Assembly: GCF_030373185.1 (NCBI RefSeq)
Contig: NZ_JAUCZH010000008.1
Coordinates: 1-64,000 of the forward strand
Length of the DNA stretch: 64,000 bases
Origin: Tabrizicola sp.
GTDB lineage: Bacteria; Pseudomonadota; Alphaproteobacteria; Rhodobacterales; Rhodobacteraceae
Direction: 5' to 3'
A model generated the notes under the pieces. The model worked only from the letters and a program-made list of their open reading frames with translations. It did no database searches and was not told the origin of the DNA. The translations under genes and the position numbers were made by a program. Positions 1-6,849 of the stretch are shown one piece after another (the stretch's first letter is position 1; each line of letters starts with the position of its first letter).

Positions 1-1
1 C

Positions 2-172
2 GCAATGACCGTCACAAGACCCAGACGCTTGACGAGCGTCGTCACAGAGCCGATGGGCGTGGTGATCTTCCCGACCGCGGCGACGGTGCAAGACGCTGCC
101 GGCTATGAGGCGGAAGAAGATGCAGGCGATCAGGCCGTCGTCGCCCCCCGTCGCATTGCGGCGTTGCGCTGA
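2..172 (+). CDS. possible 3' end of an unrecognised gene
   Basis: An open frame runs from the left edge of the window to a TGA at 170-172, giving at least 56 codons ending in ..RRIAALR. There is an internal ATG at 5. Third-position GC is only about 75%, lower than in the clear genes here, and two AGA codons are present, so it may not be coding. It would converge with the nitroreductase gene that ends at 214. I recognise no domain. The opposite strand has no better frame. Nothing else is visible in 173-213. Confidence 0.2.
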   Translation, partial: AMTVTRPRRLTSVVTEPMGVVIFPTAATVQDAAGYEAEEDAGDQAVVAPRRIAALR

Positions 173-213
173 CATCGCAAAGGGTGTGCCGCCTGAAGAA
201 GGCGACCTGACTG

Positions 214-909
214 TCAGCCGCGAAAGACGCTCATGATCTCGGCCAGCGGTTTCTTCCGCTTGGCCACCGCCGGAACCGTGGCCGTTTCGGCAGGATAGCC
301 AACGGGCAGGATCATCACCGGCTTTTCGTGATCCGGCCTGCCGCAGAGCGGTCCAAGGAATTTCATCGGGTTCGGTGTGTGTTCAAGGCAGACCAGCCCT
401 GCATGATGGATTGCGGTGATCAGAACACCTGTCGCGATGCCAACGCTTTCAGGGACGTAGTAATTCTTGTAGCGCGCTCCGTCCTTTGTCAGCCCGTAGC
501 GTTGGGCGAAGACCACGATCAGCCATGGCGCATCGGTCAGATGGGGCTTGGAGACTCCGGTACCGATCGGCTCCAGCGCGGCCAGCCATTCATCGCCCGC
601 ACCGCCCTGGTAGAAGCTGCGCTCCTCCTCCTCGGCGCCGTCACGGATGCGGGCCTTCATCACAGGGTCGGAGATGGCGACAAAATGCCAAGGCTGGTGG
701 TTCGCGCCTGAAGGGGCGGTGCCAGCGGCGGCAATGCAGGCGGCTATCACCGCTTCGGCCACCGGGCGGGGGGAATAGTCCCGCACGGAATGGCGCTTTT
801 TCATGTAGGCCAGAAAGCGTTCCGCTTCGGCCAGGGATGCAGCTTCGTCCGGTTGGACCCGGTCTGGCAGGGGCAACGCCTGATAGCTGACCTCGCCTTT
901 CGTGTACAT
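214..909 (-). CDS. nitroreductase family protein, iodotyrosine-deiodinase-like
   Basis: Predicted 231-residue FMN-dependent oxidoreductase. The N-terminal third carries the FMN-binding RHSVRDYSPRPV motif and the AGTAPSGANHQPWHF stretch, both characteristic of the iodotyrosine dehalogenase branch of the nitroreductases, followed by NYYVPESVGIATG and a C-terminal RPDHEKPVMILPVGYP. Members of this branch reduce halogenated phenols or nitroaromatics with NAD(P)H; the substrate here is unknown. I chose the ATG at 909 because it overlaps the mbfA stop as TAATG, indicating translational coupling; the longer frame from 1029 lies inside mbfA. Its pairing with an iron exporter is unusual. Function at family level is fairly sure, the substrate is not. 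Confidence 0.85.
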   Translation of the reverse strand: MYTKGEVSYQALPLPDRVQPDEAASLAEAERFLAYMKKRHSVRDYSPRPVAEAVIAACIAAAGTAPSGANHQPWHFVAISDPVMKARIRDGAEEEERSFYQGGAGDEWLAALEPIGTGVSKPHLTDAPWLIVVFAQRYGLTKDGARYKNYYVPESVGIATGVLITAIHHAGLVCLEHTPNPMKFLGPLCGRPDHEKPVMILPVGYPAETATVPAVAKRKKPLAEIMSVFRG

Positions 910-1886
910 TACCCGCCCCCGATCAATACCCCTGCGGCAAAGACCAAAGCACCGCCCAGCACAACCTGCAAGGCGGCACGCAGGAATGGCGTTTCCATGT
1001 AACGGTTCTGGATCCAGGCAATCGCCCAAAGCTCGACGAAGACCACGGCAATCGCAATGGTGGTCGCTGTCCAGAAATCAGGGATCAGGTAGGGCAGCGC
1101 ATGGCCCATGCCCCCAACCGTGGTCATCACGCCCGAGGCGATGCCGCGCTTCAGGGGTGACCCGCGCCCGGACAGCACGCCATCGTCATGCGCGGCTTCG
1201 GTAAAGCCCATCGAGATGCCAGCCCCGACCGATGCCGCGCTGCCAACCAGAAAGGTCGTCCAGGTGTCTTGCGTGGCGAAGGCCACCGCAAAGATCGGCG
1301 CGAGGGTGGAGACGGACCCGTCCATCAGCCCGGCAAGACCCGGCTGCACCCATGTCAGGATGAACCTCCGCTTGGCGGTCTGATCTTCGGCCGCGCGGGC
1401 GTCGGGGGCAAGGTGGGTTTCGGAAAGGGCATCGGCGTGGCGTTCGTGGCTGGCTTCGGCTGCGGCCAGATCACCCAGCAGGCGCCGCGTTGCGGCGTCC
1501 TGCGTGCGCGCGGCGGCGCGGGTGTAGAAATCCTGAGCGGCCTGTTCCATCGCCCGGGCTTCGCCCCGGATGGTATCCAGCGACAGGGTCTTGGCCAGCC
1601 AGACCGGGCGGCGGGCATAGAAGCCCGCCACATGCTCCCGGCGGATCAGCGGGATCACCTCGCCAAAGCGGCTGCGATGCAGGTCAATCAGCCGCTGGCG
1701 ATGGCGGTCTTCTTCCGCCGCCATCCCGTCAAACACGGCGGCAGATGCCGGATAGTCGGCCCGCAGCCGTTCACCGTAGCTGCGATATATCTGGGCATCG
1801 TCTTCTTCGGACGAAATGGCGAGAGCAAGGATTTCCTGTTCGGTCAGGTCGGCGAACCGACGGCGGGAAGCAAGGGAGGACAGCAT
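909..1886 (-). CDS. mbfA: membrane-bound ferritin-like iron exporter MbfA
   Basis: 325-residue protein with an N-terminal erythrin/ferritin-like di-iron domain (LTEQEILALAISSEEDDAQIY near residue 14; a second helix with FDGMAAEEDRHRQRL near 55; EASHERHAD near 150) fused to a C-terminal VIT1/CCC1-type membrane domain of about five helices containing LAGLMDGSVSTLAP and SAASVGAGISMGFTEA. MbfA of Agrobacterium and Bradyrhizobium exports iron from the cytoplasm and protects against iron and peroxide stress, normally under Irr control. The ATG at 1886 gives the usual short leader before the ferritin domain; an ATG at 1910 is in frame but sits inside an Irr-like palindrome. The stop overlaps the start of the nitroreductase gene. 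Confidence 0.9.
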   Translation of the reverse strand: MLSSLASRRRFADLTEQEILALAISSEEDDAQIYRSYGERLRADYPASAAVFDGMAAEEDRHRQRLIDLHRSRFGEVIPLIRREHVAGFYARRPVWLAKTLSLDTIRGEARAMEQAAQDFYTRAAARTQDAATRRLLGDLAAAEASHERHADALSETHLAPDARAAEDQTAKRRFILTWVQPGLAGLMDGSVSTLAPIFAVAFATQDTWTTFLVGSAASVGAGISMGFTEAAHDDGVLSGRGSPLKRGIASGVMTTVGGMGHALPYLIPDFWTATTIAIAVVFVELWAIAWIQNRYMETPFLRAALQVVLGGALVFAAGVLIGGG

Positions 1887-1899
1887 CGGGACCACGTTA

Positions 1900-1916
1900 T
1901 CTGGAATCATTCTAAT
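1900..1916. promoter_or_regulatory. Irr/ICE-like iron control element
   Basis: Read on the minus strand, the 17-mer ATTAGAATGATTCCAGA matches the TTTAGAA-N3-TTCTAAA iron control element at 11 of 14 fixed positions. It lies 14-30 nt upstream of the favoured mbfA start. In rhizobia Irr represses mbfA at such a box when iron is low. The match is imperfect and was judged by eye. Confidence 0.45.
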
Positions 1917-1951
1917 CTACGGGCGATTTTGCCGAGTGCAATGCCATAAAG

Positions 1952-2025
1952 TGAACCAAAGAGTTCATTTTCGCTTGAAAATTTGAACCGAAAAGTTCAG
2001 AAATGATTCTGAACCGGAGAGTTCA
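1952..2025. promoter_or_regulatory. three-copy palindromic operator array TGAAC-N6-GTTCA
   Basis: Three perfect inverted repeats with identical arms (TGAAC/GTTCA) and identical 6-nt spacers lie at 1952-1967, 1984-1999 and 2010-2025, with starts 32 and 26 bp apart. Spacers are CAAAGA, CGAAAA and CGGAGA, so all share a C at the first and an A at the last position. The array sits between mbfA (minus) and the small secreted-protein/TetR genes (plus), where it could control both directions. Arm length and symmetry fit a TetR-family dimer, and a TetR gene lies 260 bp downstream. Confidence 0.75.
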
Positions 2026-2041
2026 AAAAATGGAGATCGGG

Positions 2042-2218
2042 ATGAAACGCCTTGCCTTTGCCCTCGCCGCTATTGCCAGCTTTTCCACCCCTGCTGCGGC
2101 CCAGACCCTGACCGTTCTTCTGCCGGTGATCCGCTTTCCCGACACGGTAGTCGTGTCCCCCTCGACGAAAGGCTGCGCCCCTGCACCGGCAACAGCGGTC
2201 TGCAAATTGCACGAATGA
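2042..2218 (+). CDS. small secreted protein with two cysteines, unknown function
   Basis: 58-residue product. Residues 1-21 form a clear Sec signal peptide (MKRL, then a hydrophobic alanine-rich run ending PAAA before Q). The mature part is about 37 residues with two cysteines (KGCAP and AVCK) 11 residues apart that could form one disulfide. GGAG at 2032 is spaced 6 nt from this ATG; an ATG at 2030 abuts the third operator and is less likely. Its stop overlaps an ATG at 2215 (ATGA) in frame with the TetR gene, so the two may be coupled. No homologous family is recognised. Confidence 0.6.
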   Translation: MKRLAFALAAIASFSTPAAAQTLTVLLPVIRFPDTVVVSPSTKGCAPAPATAVCKLHE

Positions 2219-2283
2219 TGCCCCGCACCGGGCCGCTTGCCGCGCCAAAGGGCGATGGTCTATGGTTGCCCCGTGGGGGACAG

Positions 2284-2910
2284 ATGACCATTGTTGCGGA
2301 TCAGGTTGTCCGGCGCGGCCGGAAGTTCGACCAGGTGCTGGATGGTGCCAGCAAGATCTTCATGCGAGACGGGTTCGAGCGCGCCTCGGTTGACGACATC
2401 GCGCGTGAGGCGGCGGTGTCCAAGGCCACGATCTACGCCTATTTCCCCGACAAGCAGTTGCTGTTTCTGGAGGTTGCCCGCCGCGAATGTCACCGCCAGA
2501 CCGAAGCGGCAGAGGCCTCGATTGATAACAATGTGCCAGTGCGGGTGGCGCTGACCATTGCGGCGGAACGGATCATCCGGTTCCTGATGTCCGATTTCGG
2601 CCAGCGGATGTTTCGCATCGTGGTGGGAGAAGGCGAACGGTTCCCGGGCCTCGGGCGCGACTTCTACGAATACGGCCCCGGCCTGATCCATGGGCGGCTG
2701 GTGCATCACCTTGGTTGCTTCGTCGAAAGCGGCGCGTTGGCGATCGAGGATCTGGATCTTGCCGCAAACCAGTTCGCGCAGCTTTGCAAGACAGAGGTCC
2801 ATGAGAACCTGATCTTCAACCTTGGCCAGACGATCCCGCCAGACCGGGTGCAACGCATCGTTCAGGGCGCGGTTGACATGTTCATGGCCCGCTACGGGGT
2901 AACGGGCTAA
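2284..2910 (+). CDS. TetR/AcrR family transcriptional regulator
   Basis: 208-residue regulator. The N-terminal helix-turn-helix is typical: FMRDGFERASVDDIAREA then VSKATIYAYFPDKQLLF, roughly residues 20-60. The C-terminal ligand domain resembles the AefR-like TetR_C_7 group (YEYGPGLIHGRL, and ..QFAQLCKTEV..). The ATG at 2284 has GGGGGA just upstream and gives a normal leader; a start at 2215 would add 23 residues and overlap the stop of the small secreted gene. It is the natural candidate to bind the palindrome array at 1952-2025. The ligand is unknown. Its last codon overlaps the convergent folC by 4 bp. Confidence 0.88.
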   Translation: MTIVADQVVRRGRKFDQVLDGASKIFMRDGFERASVDDIAREAAVSKATIYAYFPDKQLLFLEVARRECHRQTEAAEASIDNNVPVRVALTIAAERIIRFLMSDFGQRMFRIVVGEGERFPGLGRDFYEYGPGLIHGRLVHHLGCFVESGALAIEDLDLAANQFAQLCKTEVHENLIFNLGQTIPPDRVQRIVQGAVDMFMARYGVTG

Positions 2911-4178
2911 CCGTTTTCGCGAAGGACTGCACCGGCCAGATACAATGAGCCGCAGATCAACACCCGTGCGTCGGGTGAGGTCGTGGCAATGGCTGCCAGT
3001 GCTTCGGCAACAGAGGGTGCCGTTACCGCATTGATCCCGGCAGACCGGGCTGCGTCCCGGGTGGCCTCGGCGGGAAGCGTGTTCTTTTCGCCCGGGATCG
3101 AGACGGCATGCAACTGCGTCACATGGGGCGCCAGTGGGGTCATGTAACCCGTCACGTCCTTTGTGTTGAGCATGCCGCAGATCAAGTGGGTTTCGCGGGC
3201 GGGCATCCGGGCCAGCGTCGCGGCCACGGCTTCGCCGCCTGCGGGATTGTGGCCACCGTCCAGCCAAAGCTCTGCCTTCGGCGCGGCTTCGGTAAGCGGG
3301 CCATGCCGGAGGCGCTGCATCCTTGCGGGCCAGACCGCGCGGATAACGGAAGCCTCACAGGCTGATTCGCCTCGGCCAAGGGCGCGCAAGGCCGCGATGG
3401 CGGCACCGGCGTTCTGAATCTGGTGCGGGCCGGGAAGGTTGGGCAAGGGCAGGTCGAGCAGGCCATCCTCGTCTTGATAGACCAACCGTCCCCGGTCTTC
3501 AAAGGCATGCCAATGCTGGCCATGCACCAAAAGCGGCGCCCCCATCCGGGCGGCCTTTGCCTCGATGACGGCAAGCCCTTCATCGGTCTGGGGGCCGACG
3601 ATCACCGGCACCCCACGCTTGATGATCCCGGCTTTTTCGCCAGCGATGGCAGTCACGGTGTCGCCAAGGAAGGCCTGATGGTCAAGGCTGACGGGCGTGA
3701 TGATCGTCAGGCGAGGGTGGTCAACCACATTGGTCGCATCCAGACGCCCGCCAAGACCAACCTCCAGCAAGGTCCAGTCTGCCGGGCTACGGGCAAAGGC
3801 AAGGAAGGCGGCGCAGGTGGTGATCTCGAAAAACGTGATCTCATCCGGCCCGTTCGCGGTGACGCATTCATCCAGAAGCGCTGTCAGCGCCGGTTCGGAG
3901 ATCAGCTCACCAGCCAGACGGATGCGTTCGTGAAACCGGGCAAGATGCGGCGAGGTATAGGCATGAACCTTGTCACCCCCCGCTTCCAGTCCGGCGCGGA
4001 TCATGGCCTGGGTGCTGCCCTTGCCGTTGGTCCCGGCAAGATGGATCACGGGTGGAATGCTGCGTTCGGGGTTGCCCAGCACGGCCAGCAGGCGTTCGAC
4101 GCGCGCCAGGGTCAGGTCGATGACCTTGGGATGCAGCGTCATCATCCGTTCAAGGATGACGTCGGATGTCGCGGTCAC
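2907..4178 (-). CDS. folC: bifunctional dihydrofolate synthase / folylpolyglutamate synthase
   Basis: 423-residue Mur-ligase-fold enzyme that adds glutamate to dihydropteroate and then to folates, using ATP, in the cytoplasm. Visible features are the P-loop [11 protein letters not shown] (about residues 46-56), [24 protein letters not shown], the conserved [21 protein letters not shown] and the C-terminal LDGGHNPAG. Length is normal for the family. The start overlaps the accD stop by 4 bp (ATGA), making accD-folC a translationally coupled pair, the usual arrangement in alphaproteobacteria. Confidence 0.96.
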   Translation of the reverse strand: MTATSDVILERMMTLHPKVIDLTLARVERLLAVLGNPERSIPPVIHLAGTNGKGSTQAMIRAGLEAGGDKVHAYTSPHLARFHERIRLAGELISEPALTALLDECVTANGPDEITFFEITTCAAFLAFARSPADWTLLEVGLGGRLDATNVVDHPRLTIITPVSLDHQAFLGDTVTAIAGEKAGIIKRGVPVIVGPQTDEGLAVIEAKAARMGAPLLVHGQHWHAFEDRGRLVYQDEDGLLDLPLPNLPGPHQIQNAGAAIAALRALGRGESACEASVIRAVWPARMQRLRHGPLTEAAPKAELWLDGGHNPAGGEAVAATLARMPARETHLICGMLNTKDVTGYMTPLAPHVTQLHAVSIPGEKNTLPAEATRDAARSAGINAVTAPSVAEALAAIATTSPDARVLICGSLYLAGAVLRENG

Positions 4179-5095
4179 GCCTTTGCTTCCCCGGCTTCGC
4201 TGGATGCAGCTTCGACCGGTGCCGGCAGGTCGCCCTTGATCGCCGGAGGAAGCGCCATCAAGAGGCGGATCAGGGTGACAAGCTCATCCTTCATCGCCTT
4301 GCGATGCACCACGCGGTCCAGCATCCCGTGATCCAGCAGGTATTCGGCCCGCTGGAACCCTTCGGGCAGCTTTTCGCGGATCGTCTGTTCGATCACCCGC
4401 GCCCCGGCAAAGCCGATCTGCGCGTTCGGCTCGGCAATCTGGACATCGCCCAGCATGGCATAGCTTGCGGTCACGCCGCCGGTCGTGGGGTGGGTCAGAA
4501 CCACGATATAGGGCAGCCCCGCCTCTTTCAGCATCTGCACCGCAACCGTCGATCGCGGCATCTGCATCAGGGACAGCATCCCCTCCTGCATCCGTGCGCC
4601 GCCGCTTGCGGAAAACAGCACCAGGGGCCGCTTGAGCTTTACCGCCCGTTCAGCGGCGGCAATGATCGCATTGCCGACATACATGCCCATCGACCCGGCC
4701 ATGAAGGCAAAATCCTGCGCGGCAGCAACGATTGGCGTGCGGTTGATCTCGCCTTCCGCCACCAGCATCGCATCACGTTCGCCGCTGGCCTTCTGCGCCG
4801 CTTTCACCCGGTCGGGGTATTTCTTCTGATCGCGGAAATGCAGCGGGTCGATCACCGGGTCCGGCACCTTCACCTCGGTAAAGATCCCGCCATCAAACAA
4901 GGCCTCGAACCGTTCGCGCGGACTGATCGCCATATGGTGATCGCAGTTCGAACAGACGTTCAGGTTTCCTGACAATTCGCGGTGAAACAGCATGGTCCCG
5001 CATTCCGGGCATTTCGTCCACAGGTTCTCCGGCACCTCGCGGCGGGAAAACAGCGAGTTGATCTTGGGGCGGACGTAGTTGGTGATCCAGTTCAT
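4175..5095 (-). CDS. accD: acetyl-CoA carboxylase carboxyltransferase subunit beta
   Basis: 306-residue subunit that, with AccA, transfers CO2 from biotin carrier protein to acetyl-CoA, giving malonyl-CoA for fatty-acid synthesis. A zinc ribbon near the N-terminus ([12 protein letters not shown], then [10 protein letters not shown]) precedes the crotonase-like carboxyltransferase core ([46 protein letters not shown]). The N-terminus [12 protein letters not shown] is typical. The C-terminal 20 residues are Ala/Glu-rich and variable in the family. It heads the accD-folC pair. Confidence 0.97.
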   Translation of the reverse strand: MNWITNYVRPKINSLFSRREVPENLWTKCPECGTMLFHRELSGNLNVCSNCDHHMAISPRERFEALFDGGIFTEVKVPDPVIDPLHFRDQKKYPDRVKAAQKASGERDAMLVAEGEINRTPIVAAAQDFAFMAGSMGMYVGNAIIAAAERAVKLKRPLVLFSASGGARMQEGMLSLMQMPRSTVAVQMLKEAGLPYIVVLTHPTTGGVTASYAMLGDVQIAEPNAQIGFAGARVIEQTIREKLPEGFQRAEYLLDHGMLDRVVHRKAMKDELVTLIRLLMALPPAIKGDLPAPVEAASSEAGEAKA

Positions 5096-5267
5096 GCGGC
5101 GTTGGCCCTGCCTTTTCGGTCAGCCTCCGAGATAAGCCGACGGGGGGGGAAATGCAATCAGCGCGGTGTCGCTGGCAGCAGGGATGCGTTCAGCCCGGTC
5201 AAGCCGACATCCTGTCAGCCCGCTGGCCGTATCCGCGCCGCTTCGGCCACAATGGTGTTCCCCCGAT

Positions 5268-5290
5268 CTTGCTCTTTTCAGAAATACTCC
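5268..5290 (-). repeat. dispersed intergenic element, copy 1
   Basis: Read on the minus strand this is GGAGTATTTCTGAAAAGAGCAAG, immediately 3' of the hairpins that follow recR. A near-identical copy follows rnr (61988-62010) and diverged copies lie at 34569-34590 and 60646-60669. The rest of 5096-5364 outside this element and the hairpins holds no recognisable gene. Confidence 0.7.
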
Positions 5291-5298
5291 ACGGGGGT

Positions 5299-5354
5299 GC
5301 GGGGGTGTGAAACCCCCGCTGCTTCGGCTTGGGTGCGGGGGTGTGAAACCCCCG
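5299..5354 (-). terminator. tandem hairpins downstream of recR
   Basis: Two nearly identical stem-loops: GCGGGGG/CCCCCGC (5299-5319) and CGGGGG/CCCCCG (5336-5354), both with the 7-nt loop TGTGAAA on the plus strand. They are separated by a short tail and followed (minus direction) by the dispersed element at 5268-5290 rather than a U-run. Position just after the recR stop suggests transcript 3'-end formation for the dnaX-recR unit. Confidence 0.65.
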
Positions 5355-5364
5355 ATTGCAACAG

Positions 5365-5961
5365 CTACAGCTTGCGCCGCGCCCGCAAGGCGGCGCCGAT
5401 GGTGCCATCGTCCAGATAGTCCAACTCGCCCCCGATCGGAACGCCTTGCGCCAGTGTGGTAATCTGCACCCCGGTGGGGGCAAGGGCGTCGGCGATGTAA
5501 TGTGCGGTGGTCTGGCCATCGACGGTCGCATTCAGCGCAAGGATCACCTCCCGCGTGGCTTCGTCTGCGACGCGGGCCACCAGCCGGGGGATGCCAAGCT
5601 CATCCGGCCCCACCGCGTCCAGCGCCGACAGGGTGCCGCCCAGTACATGATAGCGCCCCTTGAAGACCTGCCCCCGTTCCATGGCCCAAAGGTCGGCCAC
5701 ATCTTCAACCACGCAGATCTCGCCCGTGGCGCGGCGCGGGTCGGCACAGATCGCGCAGATGTCAGAGGTGCCGATATTGCCGCAGGTCTGGCAGTCCTTG
5801 GCGGTCAGGGCCACCTCGGCCAATGCCTGCGCCAAGGGTGCCATCAGTTGCCCGCGCTTTTTCAGCAGCACCAGGACCGCGCGGCGCGCAGATCTTGGCC
5901 CAAGGCCGGGCAGCCGGGCCATCAGGTCGATCAGCCCTTCGATGCCGGTGTCATCAGCCAT
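5365..5961 (-). CDS. recR: recombination mediator protein RecR
   Basis: 198-residue DNA-repair protein that acts with RecF and RecO to load RecA on gapped DNA. Order: helix-hairpin-helix ([14 protein letters not shown]), zinc finger ([16 protein letters not shown]), then a Toprim domain ([29 protein letters not shown]) and the C-terminal ..[16 protein letters not shown]. Length is standard. It is 12 bp downstream of ybaB in the widespread dnaX-ybaB-recR order. Confidence 0.97.
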   Translation of the reverse strand: MADDTGIEGLIDLMARLPGLGPRSARRAVLVLLKKRGQLMAPLAQALAEVALTAKDCQTCGNIGTSDICAICADPRRATGEICVVEDVADLWAMERGQVFKGRYHVLGGTLSALDAVGPDELGIPRLVARVADEATREVILALNATVDGQTTAHYIADALAPTGVQITTLAQGVPIGGELDYLDDGTIGAALRARRKL

Positions 5962-5973
5962 GAAGACGCGCCA

Positions 5974-6327
5974 TCAGAACGGGAGCTTCATGCCAGCCGG
6001 GACACCCATGGCTTCGGCGAGCCGGGTCATTTCCTGATCGCTGCGCGCCCGCGCCTTCAACTGCGCATCATTGATCGCGGCAAGGATCAGATCCTCGACC
6101 ACTTCCTTTTCCGACGCGACCAGGATTGACGGGTCGATGTCCAGGCCCGTCACCTCGCCCTTGGCAGTTGCCCGTGCCTTGACCAGCCCGGCGCCCGCCT
6201 CGCCGACGACGACGGTGCGCGCCAGTTCTTCCTGCAATTCGGCGATCTTGCCCTGCATTTCGGTCGCGGCCTTCATCATCTTGGCCATATCGCCAAGCCC
6301 GCCCAATCCGCCCAAACCCTTCAGCAT
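5974..6327 (-). CDS. ybaB: YbaB/EbfC family nucleoid-associated protein
   Basis: 117-residue small DNA-binding protein of the YbaB/EbfC family, a dimer that binds DNA non-specifically and is linked to recombination and nucleoid structure. A Gly/Leu-rich start (MLKGLGGLGGLGDMAKMMK) is followed by the helix with QGKIAELQEELA, strands with VVVGEAGAGLV, and a C-terminal ADGxx-like PAGMKLPF. The ATG at 6327 has GGAG six bases upstream; an ATG four codons earlier lacks a site. Confidence 0.93.
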   Translation of the reverse strand: MLKGLGGLGGLGDMAKMMKAATEMQGKIAELQEELARTVVVGEAGAGLVKARATAKGEVTGLDIDPSILVASEKEVVEDLILAAINDAQLKARARSDQEMTRLAEAMGVPAGMKLPF

Positions 6328-6381
6328 GTCGCTCTCCATCCGTTTTCGTTGAGATACGGGGCCAAGTGGCCTCGCGCAAGG

Positions 6382-6849
6382 TCAGGGCGTTCCGCGAAAC
6401 AGCATTCGGCGCATGGCAAAGCCCTCGGCGCGAAAGAAAGCGTGGGCGTCGTGGTTGGCTTCCCATGTGTCCAGCAGGATTTCGTCAACCTTCAGCTCAC
6501 GCGCCAAGTCGCGCGCCGCCTGCAAGAGCGCCCGACCATGGCCCTGACGCCGCGCCTCGGGGGCAATGGCGATATGGTCAACCAGCAGACGGCGGATGGC
6601 CGGAGAAAAGACCGAGGCTTCGCGGGCCTGCACCATGCAAAGCGCATAGCCAAAAGGCGGATCACCGGTCAGGAAGGCCGTGCAATCGGGGTCGGCAAGC
6701 CGGTCAGTGAAATAGGCGACAAGCGCGTCCGGGTCGGGGCGGGGATGGAAGGTGTCGGGGTAGTGCGCGGCGTGCCAGCCCTGCACATGGGCGTTCAGCC
6801 GGGCAAGACTGGCCGCATCTTCAACCGTGGCGCGGCGCAGCGGTGTCAT
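6382..6849 (-). CDS. GNAT family N-acetyltransferase
   Basis: 155 residues with the GNAT fold: acetyl-CoA binding motif A reads VDHIAIAPEARRQGHGRALL (about residues 90-109), followed by LLDTWEANHDAHAFFRAEGF. The N-terminus MTPLRRATVEDAASLARL is a typical first strand and helix. The substrate cannot be told from sequence. Its ATG overlaps the dnaX stop (ATGA, 6846-6849) and ybaB starts 54 bp after it ends, so it is inserted between dnaX and ybaB in the operon. Confidence 0.88.
   Translation of the reverse strand: MTPLRRATVEDAASLARLNAHVQGWHAAHYPDTFHPRPDPDALVAYFTDRLADPDCTAFLTGDPPFGYALCMVQAREASVFSPAIRRLLVDHIAIAPEARRQGHGRALLQAARDLARELKVDEILLDTWEANHDAHAFFRAEGFAMRRMLFRGTP

Noticed and set aside
1-180. 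minus-strand gene starting near 175 (ATG TCA GCG CAA)
   Set aside because: The frame gives a His/Arg-rich shadow-like sequence and no ribosome site; the plus frame is slightly better but also unproven.
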